Positions 53,252 to 62,262 of a stretch of 64,000 nt of DNA are shown here, in pieces (positions within the stretch are counted from its first letter, which is position 1; every line of letters begins with the position of its first letter). The notes beneath the pieces are model-generated. The model was not told the DNA's origin. It searched no databases and was given only the letters and a program-made list of their open reading frames with translations. The DNA comes from Fibrobacter sp. UWR3. Its GTDB lineage: Bacteria; Fibrobacterota; Fibrobacteria; Fibrobacterales; Fibrobacteraceae. The stretch lies in NCBI RefSeq assembly GCF_900143055.1, contig NZ_FRCW01000006.1, positions 1 to 64,000 of the forward strand, in the 5' to 3' direction. The position numbers and the translations under genes were made by a program.

Positions 53252-53719
53252 ATGACATTGGACCAGCTGCTCGCCGCCTGCACCCAGAAGGGTTTCCAGG
53301 GGTCTGGCCCGGGCGGGCAACACCGCAACAAGACCAATACCGGAGTCCAGCTGAACCTTCCGCAGTACAATTTAGAAATCAAATCCTGCGAAGCGAGGAG
53401 CGCGAAGGAAAATAAGACCCATGCACTGCACCGCATGCAGATGGCGCTTGCCCTGAACGTGCGCGAAACGCCACCAGCTACAGAAATCCCCTTCCCCGGG
53501 AGCAACGGGCACATACAGACCAGCAATGCGCTGTTCCCATTGTTCGTGGCACACGTGTTCGACATCATGGCGACCAAGAACGGAGACACGAAGGCTGCGG
53601 CACAGGCGTTCGGCATAAGCCCGAGCGCCCTCGTGAAGATACTCAGGCAAGACAAGGCCTGCGCAGAAAAGCTGCAGAACCAGCGCGTTGCCGGCGGGAA
53701 GGCGAAACTGAAACTGTAG
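53252..53719 (+). CDS. Peptide chain release factor-like (GGQ) protein
   Basis: 155 residues. GSGPGGQHRNKTNTGVQL is the class I release-factor domain with the peptidyl-tRNA hydrolysing GGQ; AKENKTHALHRM follows as in that fold. There is no codon-recognition domain, so it resembles ribosome-rescue proteins (ArfB/RF-H-like). The C-terminus has KNGDTKAAAQAFGISPSALVKIL, a helix-turn-helix-like segment. ATG at 53252 is preferred because ATG at 53228 would overlap the divergent lipoprotein start. Confidence 0.85.
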   Translation: MTLDQLLAACTQKGFQGSGPGGQHRNKTNTGVQLNLPQYNLEIKSCEARSAKENKTHALHRMQMALALNVRETPPATEIPFPGSNGHIQTSNALFPLFVAHVFDIMATKNGDTKAAAQAFGISPSALVKILRQDKACAEKLQNQRVAGGKAKLKL

Positions 53720-53729
53720 GCCAGTATTA

Positions 53730-53789
53730 ATTCGCCGGTTTTAAACTGAATTTATCGGTTTTAAACTGAGTTCGTTGGTTTTAAACTGC
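53730..53789. repeat. Three 20-bp tandem repeats ending GGTTTTAAACTGA
   Basis: 53730-53749, 53750-53769 and 53770-53789 share CGGTTTTAAACTG with a palindromic GTTTAAAC-like core; the period is exactly 20 bp, about two helical turns. Could be tandem protein-binding sites. Confidence 0.8.
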
Positions 53790-53825
53790 GCCGGCGATTA
53801 ATCATATCGATCAACTGCTGATTAG

Positions 53826-53848
53826 ACGCCCGTAAAGGGGCGTTTTTT
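53826..53848 (+). terminator. Intrinsic terminator of the RF-like gene
   Basis: ACGCCC-GTAAAG-GGGCGT followed by TTTTT. Confidence 0.8.
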
Positions 53849-53935
53849 ATTGCTCCAAAAAATTTTTTCGACGATTTGGCTCATTTTCCGTTTTAAACCG
53901 TTTTAAGGGTAGGACCACCCAACACAGGAGGTTTT

Positions 53936-55177
53936 ATGAGTCCTACCAAAATGATCAAGAAGGCCGTGTGCACGCTCGCCATGGCCCTGTGCGCAGTCCC
54001 GTTCTGGAACTGCGGTTCCGAATCGCCCGAAGGTGCACCGACAGGTTCGCTCGAAGGGAAAACCGCAAGCGTAGCGCTCCGCGTCACCCACGTCGAAGTG
54101 CCGCTTATGGACAGCATCGTCGTGGAATGCGTTGGCGCGGATTCGCTCCACCTCACGGCAGGCGCGAAGGACGCACGCTTTGACCTGGACCTTTTCCCGC
54201 ATGACCACTGGAAGTTCAGGGCGATGCTCTACGCGAACGGGGCGCTGATGCAGAAGGGAGAAATCGAGATGAAGCTCGAGGCCGGCAGCACCGTGGATGT
54301 ATCTATCCCGATGCACGCCCTCGTCGGCTTCGTGTACGTGGAAATCCCCCTCGGGTTCGGCAACCCGGCGGGTATCGCCTCGGGCACACTCACGCTCGCC
54401 TCATCGCAGGCCACGTTCACCTACCCGATGGAAACCTCGGGCCTGAACGCCACCTTCAAGAGCGAGATGCTGGCGCTCGGGCTCGACTATGCGGTTACGC
54501 TCTCCCTGCGGGATTCTTCCGGCGTGGAAATCTACAGCATGCTGGACACGCTCCGTATAGACGAGAACACTCCGGTACCGGAACTCTCGATAAACTCCCT
54601 CCGGGCCAAGACGAAAATCGCCCTGCAGGTAGCGGACGACGTGGAACTGCAGATTCCGCTCACGCTCCCCGCCACCCGCAGGAAGGCGAAGGAGGGCGAC
54701 CTCGTGATCAGTGAATTCCTCGTAAATTCAAAAAACGATTCTATCGCCTTCGACTTCGTGGAGGTCTACAACGGGAGCAACGATACACTGCTCATCGGGG
54801 ACTGTTTTATCGGGAAGACATCCGCCCTCAAGGAATCCGCCGCGATTCGCCCGGTGGAACTGCCTCCCCGGAGGGCGCTTGCTATCGGGAGCGATTCCAG
54901 CGAGGTGGTACCCGAGGAGTTCCGGCTGGTGGAGAAGATGCCCGCGTTCAACAAGTCGAATTCCTCGACGGCATCGTCCATCGTGTTCCACTGCGACGGC
55001 GATGTGCTCGATTCCGTGTATTACGGGAAGGTGGACAGCCTGCACCTCACCGCAGTGCCCCTGAACAGTTCGTCGGCAACGGTTGCCCGCAGTTCGCAGC
55101 TGAACATCGGCGCGTGGGATGACCGCGAGAATCCCGAGAACTGGAGCCTGGGTAACCCGACACCAGGTAAAATATAA
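53936..55177 (+). CDS. Lipoprotein with lamin-tail domain
   Basis: 413 residues. A signal peptide ends near FWNCG (lipobox-like), followed by two beta-rich domains and, from about residue 250, a lamin tail domain: EGDLVISEFLVNSKND...DFVEVYNGSNDTLLIG, ending in ENPENWSLGNPTPGKI. Lamin-tail domains in bacteria occur on surface proteins and often bind DNA or the wall; here the role is unknown. A consensus AGGAGG lies 7 nt before the ATG. Confidence 0.85.
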   Translation: MSPTKMIKKAVCTLAMALCAVPFWNCGSESPEGAPTGSLEGKTASVALRVTHVEVPLMDSIVVECVGADSLHLTAGAKDARFDLDLFPHDHWKFRAMLYANGALMQKGEIEMKLEAGSTVDVSIPMHALVGFVYVEIPLGFGNPAGIASGTLTLASSQATFTYPMETSGLNATFKSEMLALGLDYAVTLSLRDSSGVEIYSMLDTLRIDENTPVPELSINSLRAKTKIALQVADDVELQIPLTLPATRRKAKEGDLVISEFLVNSKNDSIAFDFVEVYNGSNDTLLIGDCFIGKTSALKESAAIRPVELPPRRALAIGSDSSEVVPEEFRLVEKMPAFNKSNSSTASSIVFHCDGDVLDSVYYGKVDSLHLTAVPLNSSSATVARSSQLNIGAWDDRENPENWSLGNPTPGKI

Positions 55178-55208
55178 AACACGCGCAGTTTATTGCCTGC
55201 TATAAACG

Positions 55209-55240
55209 AAAAGCAGGCCGGCGCGTGCCGACCTGCTTTT
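55209..55240. terminator. Bidirectional intrinsic terminator
   Basis: AAAAGCAGGCCGGC...GCCGACCTGCTTTT, serving both the lamin-tail gene and the convergent receiver-like gene. Confidence 0.85.
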
Positions 55241-55262
55241 AAATCCTATAAAAAATTCAGGG

Positions 55263-55715
55263 TTAGCCGTGCAGTTGGACTGTCGGCTTTTCCATATCGA
55301 ACAGGCGGCGCAGGAGTTCGGTCTTGGCCGGGTCGCGCTCGTCGGGGAGCGTGAGCGGCGCCATGTTGATGGCCACGAGAATCGAACCCGGGTAGTTGTT
55401 CGCGCACTTGATGAAGTCGCTCGAAGAAACCCCTTCGGTATAGAAGTCCACAACAAACGTATCCCAGTCGTCGTTCTCGATCTGCTCCATGGCCTCGGCC
55501 TCGGTCTTCACCGCCTTGAAGAAAGCCCCGACAAGCACGTCGGAAAGCACTTCCAGGCACGCGTTGCGGCGGGCATCGTCTTCTTCCCAAATCAAGATGC
55601 GGCGTTCACTGTAGTCGCGGACAACGGGGGCAAGGCCTTCTTCCTCGGGGAAGAACTCCTTCGCTTCCTCGCTCATCTCGTCATCATTTTCAAATTCGTC
55701 TTGTTCTTTTGCCAT
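55263..55715 (-). CDS. Response-regulator receiver-like protein
   Basis: 150 residues: an acidic 40-residue N-terminal tail then a domain with receiver-like layout (RRILIWEEDDARRNACLEVL, DWDTFVVDFYTEG with a candidate phosphoacceptor Asp). The usual conserved Lys near the end is not clearly visible, so phosphorylation is uncertain. No output domain. MAKEQDEFEND at 55715 is the start; TATATTTGG lies just upstream on the minus strand. Confidence 0.6.
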   Translation of the reverse strand: MAKEQDEFENDDEMSEEAKEFFPEEEGLAPVVRDYSERRILIWEEDDARRNACLEVLSDVLVGAFFKAVKTEAEAMEQIENDDWDTFVVDFYTEGVSSSDFIKCANNYPGSILVAINMAPLTLPDERDPAKTELLRRLFDMEKPTVQLHG

Positions 55716-55811
55716 AGTAGCCCAAATATAGTAAACCTGCATGCCAAACGTTGCCATTTCGGGCCATAATTTCTAAATTTGCGCGCAAAAATTACAAACA
55801 CAGGCAGATTT

Positions 55812-57647
55812 ATGGATCAATCAAAAATCAGAAACGTCGCCATCATCGCCCACGTTGACCACGGCAAGACCACCCTGGTGGACCAGCTCCTCAAGCAGTG
55901 CGGAACCTTCCACGAAGGCGAAGAAGTCAACGAACGCGTGATGGACTCCGACAACCTGGAACGCGAACGCGGCATCACCATCCTCAGCAAGAACACGAGC
56001 GTCATGTACAAGGGCTACCGCGTGAACATCGTCGATACCCCGGGGCACGCCGACTTCGGAGGCCAGGTGGAGCGCGTTCTCGGTACGGTGGACGGCGTTC
56101 TTCTGGTGGTGGACGCATTTGAAGGCCCGATGGCCCAGACCCGCTTCGTGACGCAGAAGGCTCTCGAACTCGGGCTCATCCCCATCGTGGTGGTGAACAA
56201 GATTGACCGCGACGGCTGCAACCCGCACGGCGCCCTCGACAAGGTGTTCGACCTCTTCTGCGAGCTCGACGCCAACGAAGAACAGCTCGACTTCGACAAG
56301 GTGTTCGGCAGCGGTCGCAAGGGCATCTGCAAGGCCGAGATGGAAGACCCGGACGGCGACTTCAGCATCCTCATGGACAAGATTATCGAGCGCATTCCGG
56401 CCCCGAAGGGCGACCCGGCTGCAGAACCGCTCCTGCAGATTGCATCGCTCGAATACTCGACCTTCCTTGGCCGCCTGGCCGTGGGCCGCGTGCAGCAGGG
56501 CGTGTTCAAGCCGAACCAGACCTACGCGCAGTCCTTTACCGACGGCACCGTGAAGACGATCCGCCCGCAGAAGATTCTGCGCTACGAAGGCCTTACCCCG
56601 AAGCCGGTTGACGAAGCGGGCCCGGGCGAAATCGTGCTTATCGCAGGCCTCGACACGTTCGATATCGGCGATACCATCAGTGCCGCGAACAACCCGAAGC
56701 ACCTGCCGCGCATCCACATCGACCCGCCGACAATCTCCATGGTTTTCACCGTGAACACCTCGCCCCTCGCCGGCAAGTACGGTGGCAAGTTCATGACGGG
56801 TAACCAGCTCCAGGAACGCCTGGAACGCGCCCACATGGCAGACCCCGCCCTCCTCGTCGAGAAGGTCGACGGCGCCTCCACGTTCAAGGTATCCGGCCGT
56901 GGCATTTTGCACCTCACGATTCTCGTCGAGAACATGCGTCGTGAACTCTATGAATTCACCATCGGTTCTCCGCAGGTGATTTTCCACAACGACGAGAACG
57001 GCAAACTCCTGGAACCGGTCGAAGACTTCAAGGTCGAAGTCCCGAACGAGTTCAGCGGCGCCTGCATCCAGGAAATCCAGCAGCGCAAGGGCGAAATGGT
57101 GAACATGGTCACCGACGACAACGACCGCGTGACGCTCGAGTTCATCGTGCCGAGCCGTGGCCTCATCGGTATCCGTCCGCGCCTCCTCTCGCTCTCCAAG
57201 GGTTACGCCGTCACGCAGTCCTTCTTCAAGGAATACCAGCCGTACAAGGGCGAAATCCCGACACGCATCAACGGCGTGCTTATCGCGAAGGAACCGGGCG
57301 AAGCCGCCAGCTACGCGCTCTCCAACCTGGAAGACCGCGGCTACCTCATCATCGGACCGGGTGCGGAAGTTTATCCGGGCATGATCGTGGGCGAACACAA
57401 CCGCGACGTCGATATCATCGTGAACGTCACGAAGGGCAAGCACCTCACCAACATGCGATCCAAGTCCGCTGACGACATGATCCAGCTGACCCCGTACCGC
57501 CGCATGACTTTGGAAGAATGCGTCACCTTCATCAACGAAGACGAATGCATCGAAGTCACACCGGAAATCCTCCGCCTTCGCAAGACCGAGCTCGACCCGA
57601 TCAAGAGAAAGCAGATGTCCAAGAAGCCGGCCGAAGATGATGACTAA
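55812..57647 (+). CDS. typA: GTP-binding protein TypA/BipA
   Basis: 611 residues; ribosome-associated translational GTPase. G-domain motifs [19 protein letters not shown] and NKIDRDG; then EF-G-like domains and the BipA C-terminal region ([34 protein letters not shown]). [18 protein letters not shown] at 55812 is the start; upstream ATG at 55779 reads into intergenic sequence. Followed by a REP-like repeat and a terminator. Confidence 0.97.
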   Translation: MDQSKIRNVAIIAHVDHGKTTLVDQLLKQCGTFHEGEEVNERVMDSDNLERERGITILSKNTSVMYKGYRVNIVDTPGHADFGGQVERVLGTVDGVLLVVDAFEGPMAQTRFVTQKALELGLIPIVVVNKIDRDGCNPHGALDKVFDLFCELDANEEQLDFDKVFGSGRKGICKAEMEDPDGDFSILMDKIIERIPAPKGDPAAEPLLQIASLEYSTFLGRLAVGRVQQGVFKPNQTYAQSFTDGTVKTIRPQKILRYEGLTPKPVDEAGPGEIVLIAGLDTFDIGDTISAANNPKHLPRIHIDPPTISMVFTVNTSPLAGKYGGKFMTGNQLQERLERAHMADPALLVEKVDGASTFKVSGRGILHLTILVENMRRELYEFTIGSPQVIFHNDENGKLLEPVEDFKVEVPNEFSGACIQEIQQRKGEMVNMVTDDNDRVTLEFIVPSRGLIGIRPRLLSLSKGYAVTQSFFKEYQPYKGEIPTRINGVLIAKEPGEAASYALSNLEDRGYLIIGPGAEVYPGMIVGEHNRDVDIIVNVTKGKHLTNMRSKSADDMIQLTPYRRMTLEECVTFINEDECIEVTPEILRLRKTELDPIKRKQMSKKPAEDDD

Positions 57648-57649
57648 TT

Positions 57650-57678
57650 GATGTCATCCCCGCGCAGGCGGGGATCTT
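57650..57678. repeat. REP-like palindrome, inverted copy
   Basis: GATGTCATCCCCGCGCAGGCGGGGATCTT, reverse of the GATCCCCGCC...GGGGATGACA family, right after typA. Confidence 0.85.
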
Positions 57679-57684
57679 CCATTC

Positions 57685-57709
57685 AAAAGCCCCGCAATGC
57701 GGGGCTTTT
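57685..57709. terminator. Bidirectional intrinsic terminator
   Basis: AAAAGCCCCGC-AAT-GCGGGGCTTTT between convergent typA and thiD. Confidence 0.9.
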
Positions 57710-57725
57710 CTTGTAACTGCTAGTC

Positions 57726-58463
57726 CTATACCAAGAACCCGAGACGCCCTTCCCCGCTCTGGAGGAACTCGTCCATGTAGTTCTTTGCTATCTGGCATGC
57801 TTCCGGCAGGTCGTGCCCGAGCGCCACGTTCGCTAAAATTGCAGAACTCAGCACGCAGCCCGTTCCGTGCTTTCCCTTGCCGGGGAGCCGCGGACTCCTG
57901 AACTTGCACAGTTCGTCCTTGTACCACAGCGTATCGATGGATTCCTTGCCACGCGCGTGCCCGCCCTTCAGGAGTACTGCGAAATCCTTGCCCAACTCGA
58001 CATACCCGCGCGAAGCCGCAAGCCCCAGGCCCAGGTACGCAAATTCGTCCTGGTTCGGGGTCACGAGGTCAATCGACTTCATTACAGGCAGGAACTCGTC
58101 CAATTCCGCATCGCGCATAAAGTGGAACCCCGCACTCGCCGAAGCAATCGGGTCCCACACGATAAACGCGTTCGGAGATTCATTACGGACAAATTCAACA
58201 ATCCGCTTCAGGATTTTTGCCTTTTCCACGAGCCCGATTTTCACGTAATTGAACTTGTGCTTTTTATAGAGCGTCGCAAGTTGTGCCTCGATGCGGTCCC
58301 AGATGACCCAGCCCGGGGCAACAAACTCATCTTCGTTCTGCTCGGTTAGGGCCGTGCACACCGCCTGGCCGTACACGCCAAAGTGCGCCATCGTCTTGAT
58401 GTCGGCAAGCAGGCCTGCACCCGCACTTCCGTCGAAGCCGGCCACAGTAAGCGCATATTTCAT
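57726..58463 (-). CDS. thiD: Hydroxymethylpyrimidine / phosphomethylpyrimidine kinase
   Basis: 245 residues (ATG at 58463; ATG at 58478 would add five). ALTVAGFDGSAGAGLLADIKTM, GQAVCTALTEQN, YVKIGLV, WDPIASASAG and GKGKHGTGCVLSSAILANVALG fit the ribokinase-like HMP(-P) kinase family, making HMP-PP for ThiE. Far from the thiGH/thiE locus. AT-rich DNA lies upstream, then the repeat-rich region. Confidence 0.93.
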   Translation of the reverse strand: MKYALTVAGFDGSAGAGLLADIKTMAHFGVYGQAVCTALTEQNEDEFVAPGWVIWDRIEAQLATLYKKHKFNYVKIGLVEKAKILKRIVEFVRNESPNAFIVWDPIASASAGFHFMRDAELDEFLPVMKSIDLVTPNQDEFAYLGLGLAASRGYVELGKDFAVLLKGGHARGKESIDTLWYKDELCKFRSPRLPGKGKHGTGCVLSSAILANVALGHDLPEACQIAKNYMDEFLQSGEGRLGFLV

Positions 58464-58570
58464 TTTTTTACACGACATACTAACAAAATAAAAAAATTAA
58501 GTATCTTATGCTAATTCTTTTTTAGAAAAACAACCTCGCTTATACGCCCCTCTCCCCAAACTTCCCATAT

Positions 58571-58770
58571 GGCTCTGTCGGGCCAGACCGTACTTTTGGG
58601 TCGAAACTGCGAAAACGCTGCGAAAATGACCCTCTGGCTCTGTTAGGCCAGGCCGTATAGCTGCGAACATGCTGCGGACCGCCGAATGACCATTTCAGCG
58701 TAAAAACATCGGTCATGCAGCCGAAAAACAGTTTTGGAAGGGCTTACGGAATGAGGATTTTTTGCTAGCC
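58571..58770. repeat. 200-bp repeat, copy 1
   Basis: Starts GGCTCTGTCGGGCCAGACCGTA and ends TTTTTTGCTAGCC. It is identical to copy 2 (62021-62220) and that identity runs 7 bp further, to GAGGTCG. Inside is a second GGCTCTGTTAGGCCAGGCCGTA 65 bp after the first, followed by similar CTGCGAA...GCTGCG words, so the element itself contains a degenerate tandem duplication. No open reading frame. No right-hand inverted repeat is seen in this copy. Confidence 0.95.
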
Positions 58771-58890
58771 GAGGTCGAAGTAGTTGGCGTCGCCGGTGCT
58801 GAACGCGCAAAGATAGCGGCTCCCCATGCCCCAGTTGTCAAAGACCGTCATGTAGAAGAACCCCTGGTCGTCGAGCATGCGCAAAAGGAA
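58765..58890 (-). pseudogene. Gene fragment, possibly from a GH9 cellulase
   Basis: A minus-strand frame reads ADFLLRMLDDQGFFYMTVFDNW and ends DANYFDLG with a TAG supplied by repeat copy 1. The segment is reminiscent of glycoside hydrolase family 9 (GADFLxRMxDxxGxFYMTVFDxW), consistent with a cellulose degrader, but only about 40 residues remain. It is broken on one side by the repeat and on the other by the plus-strand regulator fragment. Confidence 0.35.
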
Positions 58891-59115
58891 GTCTGCACCG
58901 AAGAGGCCAAGCAATCCGTGCGACTGCTTGAGGAATGCCAGCTGATCAAAAAGGACGCCAGCGGCAAGTACGTGCTCACCGAGAGCGCCATCACCACCGG
59001 CGACCGCACCTCAAAACTCGCCCTGCGCGGCTTCCACCAGCATTGCCTAAAGCTCGCCGCCGACAAGGTGTTCCAAATGCAATTCGCCCTGTTCCAAGTG
59101 GGCGGTAAAAAGTAA
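58891..59115 (+). pseudogene. 3' fragment of a TIGR02147/DUF4423-type regulator
   Basis: About 74 residues, VCTEEAKQSVRLLEECQLIKKD then YVLTESAITTGDRTSKLALRGFHQHC, matching the C-terminal end of a Fibrobacter-expanded regulator family. The N-terminal HTH part is missing; upstream DNA reads better on the other strand. A TAA and a good terminator follow, so the 3' end is authentic. Confidence 0.6.
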
Positions 59116-59135
59116 TTCCCTAAAAACCAAAAGGC

Positions 59136-59161
59136 AAAAGGCCTCCACACGGAGGCCTTTT
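59136..59161. terminator. Bidirectional intrinsic terminator
   Basis: AAAAGGCCTCC-ACAC-GGAGGCCTTTT between the regulator fragment and the convergent M6 protease gene. Confidence 0.9.
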
Positions 59162-59177
59162 AGCACTTCTAAAAAAA

Positions 59178-61259
59178 CTACTTCAGAACAATGCGCTGGA
59201 CTTTAAGTAGCACCCTGCCGACGGTCACGCGCACCACGCGGGCGCCACTGCCCAGGCCCGAAAGGTCGAACCGTCCTTCCGCCCCGTCAAAGCCGTAGCG
59301 GGTCAATTCGTTGCCTTGCAAGTCGAACACGCGAAGCGTCTTTGCCCCAGCGCTCGGGGCTCGCACATTGAGCACACGCCCATCGAGGTCCAGCGAACAC
59401 GCCGCATTCAGCGAGACTTCCAAAATCGCGGTCGTCGAGGAGTCCCCCTCCATCGAGGAACTGCTGGAGGAAATCGGCCACCAGACCATGCTGGAACTGC
59501 TCGAAAGTTCGGCCACGCTGCTCACCGGCTGCACACTACTGGAACTTCTCCACACACTAGTACTGCTGGAACTTGCCACCGCCCAGCTGCTGGAGCTCAC
59601 GACACTTGCACTACTACTGCTCACTGGGGCAACGCTACTGCTGCTCGCCAGTTCCGGGCAGCTGTTCACGCCCACCGACTGCTTTGTGGAGAAGCAAACC
59701 CGGTCTTTGCCGGACTTTAGCATGTTGTACACGTTGTAGCGGCTCGAGAAGGTGGCCATGGTCCTGCGCGGCGGATTCGAGGCGCTGAACTGCTTTGTAC
59801 CCGAATTGCTTCCGCTGCCAACGAGCGTCGCCGCAAGCGTGTAACGCCGAGCATCGCCCTTGTTGGGGAAGTAGTCCCAGGCATCACTGGTGTAATTGAC
59901 ATACCAAATGTACACGCCGGTCTCGGCGCTTTTGTTGTCAAAGTCGGTGCCCGAGATTTTGGAGTCCCAGCCAATGCCGGGGCGATACTCGATCACATAG
60001 AATTCATCCTGATTCGAGGGGTTGGTAATGGAGTACGCCTTGTTCGCATCGATGTTCGGCAAAACATAAACGTCGTCCGATTCCTTAAGCTCCTCGATTT
60101 TCATCCAACCCATGGATTCCCTCTCAAAGGCACTGTACTTGGGAGGCTGACGCCCCAGTCCCCCCGTATTGTAACTATAACCGTTGTACATACCCTGGGT
60201 CATTACATCGTACGGCGATGGCCCAGGGACCCATTCATCCTCGTAGTTCGAATAAAAATCGGGCAGCCCAAGCACGTGGCTAAATTCATGGGTCATGACG
60301 CCAATGCCATTGTTCGCGCCGTCGTCCGCCAGCTGCGCAATCAAAAAATACCGTTCGAACTTGTAGCCGTTGTACTTGGTATAGCGGTCATAGACCGAGT
60401 ACCAGTACATGTGCCCCCACATACCCGTATTTTTTTCGGGCCCGGCCATCACAATGCCAAAACCGTCTATCACCTTGTCGCCATCAGCGTCGTATTTGTT
60501 GAGATTGGCGTCGCCTATGGCGGCAGCGCCCGCCTTGACAACCGCCTTCACAAAAGAACCCTCATCGGAGCCCGCCGATGCCATATTGACATTAACCTTC
60601 ACGGGGACCATGTCGAACGTCGGCCTAAAAATATTATTCGACGATACCTTGAAGTAGTCACGAATGCTGCCGTAATGGGAGTCCTCGGAATAGCCTTCCT
60701 TGTTGCACTGGTCGTTGTAAGCAGCGACCTCGGCATCCGAGAAGGTGCGCTCATCGGTTCCGTCGTTCGAGGACACCAAAAAAACGGGGAATCGGACTTC
60801 CCCCTTGGTAAAGGTGAGCGGTTCGGGGCGGTACATCACGGGCACCGAAGACTCCTGCGCAGGCACCTTGTGGTTCAACCTGAACCCTTCCATAAGGCGC
60901 TTTTGCTGGTCGGGGTAAGCATCTGGATGCTTTTCGCGATGCCTAGCGAGCATCTTGTAAAGATTCTTGGATTTCAAGAACGCCGTCGCCTTTACGGAAC
61001 GGGCATCCACATTCTCCGCCTTAAATTCCGAAGGTTCCGCATTCTCGTCGGCAAACTTCCTAAAACCGTCCTCGTCCTTCAAAACCAGGTAACCATCGGA
61101 AGTCGTCTCATAATGGTAGTTTTCGTCCCCGTGTTCAAAGACCGAGACTACGCTGCCATCCGGCTGCTGTTTTAGAATCAAGAAGGGATTTGCGGGGCGG
61201 GCAAACGCCCCCGCACAAAAAACCAAACAAATAAAACCAACTATAATGTGTCGATTCAT
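59178..61259 (-). CDS. M6 family metalloprotease with C-terminal sorting-like domain
   Basis: 693 residues. Signal peptide (IVGFICLVFCAGAFA), propeptide-like region to about 150, and an immune-inhibitor-A-type peptidase domain with THEFSHVLGLPDFY (HExxHxxGxxD, about 323). A Ser-rich linker (about 540-606) leads to a terminal domain with LDLDGRVLNVRAPSAG...RVFDLQGNEL...VVRVTVGRVLLKVQRIVLK, like a type IX secretion sorting domain. ATG at 61259 chosen; ATG at 61265 is also possible. Likely a secreted protease. Confidence 0.92.
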   Translation of the reverse strand: MNRHIIVGFICLVFCAGAFARPANPFLILKQQPDGSVVSVFEHGDENYHYETTSDGYLVLKDEDGFRKFADENAEPSEFKAENVDARSVKATAFLKSKNLYKMLARHREKHPDAYPDQQKRLMEGFRLNHKVPAQESSVPVMYRPEPLTFTKGEVRFPVFLVSSNDGTDERTFSDAEVAAYNDQCNKEGYSEDSHYGSIRDYFKVSSNNIFRPTFDMVPVKVNVNMASAGSDEGSFVKAVVKAGAAAIGDANLNKYDADGDKVIDGFGIVMAGPEKNTGMWGHMYWYSVYDRYTKYNGYKFERYFLIAQLADDGANNGIGVMTHEFSHVLGLPDFYSNYEDEWVPGPSPYDVMTQGMYNGYSYNTGGLGRQPPKYSAFERESMGWMKIEELKESDDVYVLPNIDANKAYSITNPSNQDEFYVIEYRPGIGWDSKISGTDFDNKSAETGVYIWYVNYTSDAWDYFPNKGDARRYTLAATLVGSGSNSGTKQFSASNPPRRTMATFSSRYNVYNMLKSGKDRVCFSTKQSVGVNSCPELASSSSVAPVSSSSASVVSSSSWAVASSSSTSVWRSSSSVQPVSSVAELSSSSSMVWWPISSSSSSMEGDSSTTAILEVSLNAACSLDLDGRVLNVRAPSAGAKTLRVFDLQGNELTRYGFDGAEGRFDLSGLGSGARVVRVTVGRVLLKVQRIVLK

Positions 61260-61362
61260 TTCCATTACCTCAAGATGAAAATATATCAACGCACTTTATT
61301 GAGAGCAGCCCCCAACGAATTAACGTGTAAAAAACGTGTTTTTTACACGCAATTTACATACC

Positions 61363-62020
61363 CTAGTGATTCTTGGGCGCAGAAACACGGCGGCCCTTCA
61401 AGTCGTAGAAGCGCTCGCGCGAAAGCACGTTGAGTTCCGGCTCCCCGTAAATGTTCTTGCGTACAAGATCAAACGATTCGCTACTAGAAGTCGAAGGTTC
61501 CTCGGCACTGGAACTGGACTCGAGTCCAACCGAGCTGGAACTCTCCACGACCGAATTGGAGCTGTAAAGCACTTCGCTGGACGAGCTCATGGCTTCGCTC
61601 GAGGAACTCAGGAACACAAGACTGCCACTGCTGTAGGCGATCTTGAACTTTACCGACGAGTCGGTCTCGGTGATTTCAGACAAACTCACGCCAAGGCTCT
61701 CTCCGCTCCACAAGGCAAAGTTATTGATAGAAGTCTTTCTTTCGTTACCGGAGAACGGATCCCCCTCGTACGTTCCTTGCTTATAGCCCCAGCGCGATGG
61801 CTGGTTTCCCTTGCCATCGGCCTCGATCAAGTCCACACGCTGGAGGTCCAACACGTTCAACTCGTTCTTGCTCCACGCCGTCTTGTCGTAAGTAATGTGC
61901 CAAACGAGCATCCCGTGCATCGGAAGTCCGGCATCAAAGCCCTTTTGCATGCGGTAATCCAAAAAGTATCGCTCAAAGGCATTCAAGTACGGAGGCGAAC
62001 AACTGTACACGTAATAACGG
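61363..62020 (-). pseudogene. C-terminal fragment of a second M6 metalloprotease
   Basis: About 219 residues, from YYVYSCSPPYLNAFERYF to RFYDLKGRRVSAPKNH. GMLVWHITYDK, NVLDLQRVDLIEADG, GDPFSGN and NFALWSGESLGVSLSEIT are typical of the C-terminal part of M6 peptidases; a Ser-rich linker and a short YDLKGRRV tail (sorting-like) follow. The catalytic N-terminal part is absent because repeat copy 2 begins at 62021. It lies just upstream of the intact M6 gene on the same strand, suggesting tandem paralogues. Confidence 0.8.
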
Positions 62021-62253
62021 GGCTCTGTCGGGCCAGACCGTACTTTTGGGTCGAAACTGCGAAAACGCTGCGAAAATGACCCTCTGGCTCTGTTAGGCCA
62101 GGCCGTATAGCTGCGAACATGCTGCGGACCGCCGAATGACCATTTCAGCGTAAAAACATCGGTCATGCAGCCGAAAAACAGTTTTGGAAGGGCTTACGGA
62201 ATGAGGATTTTTTGCTAGCCGAGGTCGGGCGTACAGATTGGCCCAGCAGAGCC
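62021..62253. repeat. 200-bp repeat, copy 2, with right-end inverted repeat
   Basis: Identical to copy 1 over 207 bp (62021-62227). Its right flank ends in TGGCCCAGCAGAGCC (62239-62253), a degenerate inverse of the left end GGCTCTGTCGGGCCA, so the copy looks like a TIR-bounded element of about 233 bp. Confidence 0.9.
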
Positions 62254-62262
62254 TCCCCTTAT

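Larger units (their letters stand above)
53720..53935. other. Intergenic region with tandem TTTTAAACTGA repeats
   Basis: 216 nt. Three tandem 20-bp units (53730-53789), a terminator (53826-53848), then a T-rich stretch with CCGTTTTAAACCGTTTTAA (53889-53908) echoing the repeats, and a strong CAGGAGG Shine-Dalgarno at the end. Confidence 0.7.
58479..58890. other. 412-bp region without an intact gene
   Basis: AT-rich thiD upstream sequence to about 58560, then copy 1 of the 200-bp repeat (58571-58770), then a minus-strand gene fragment up to about 58890. Confidence 0.6.

Noticed and set aside
53730-53789. CRISPR array
   Set aside because: Only three 20-bp units with no spacers between them, and no cas genes in the window.
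55821-57443. 540-residue minus-strand frame opposite typA
   Set aside because: Antisense of a highly conserved GTPase; no recognisable protein features.
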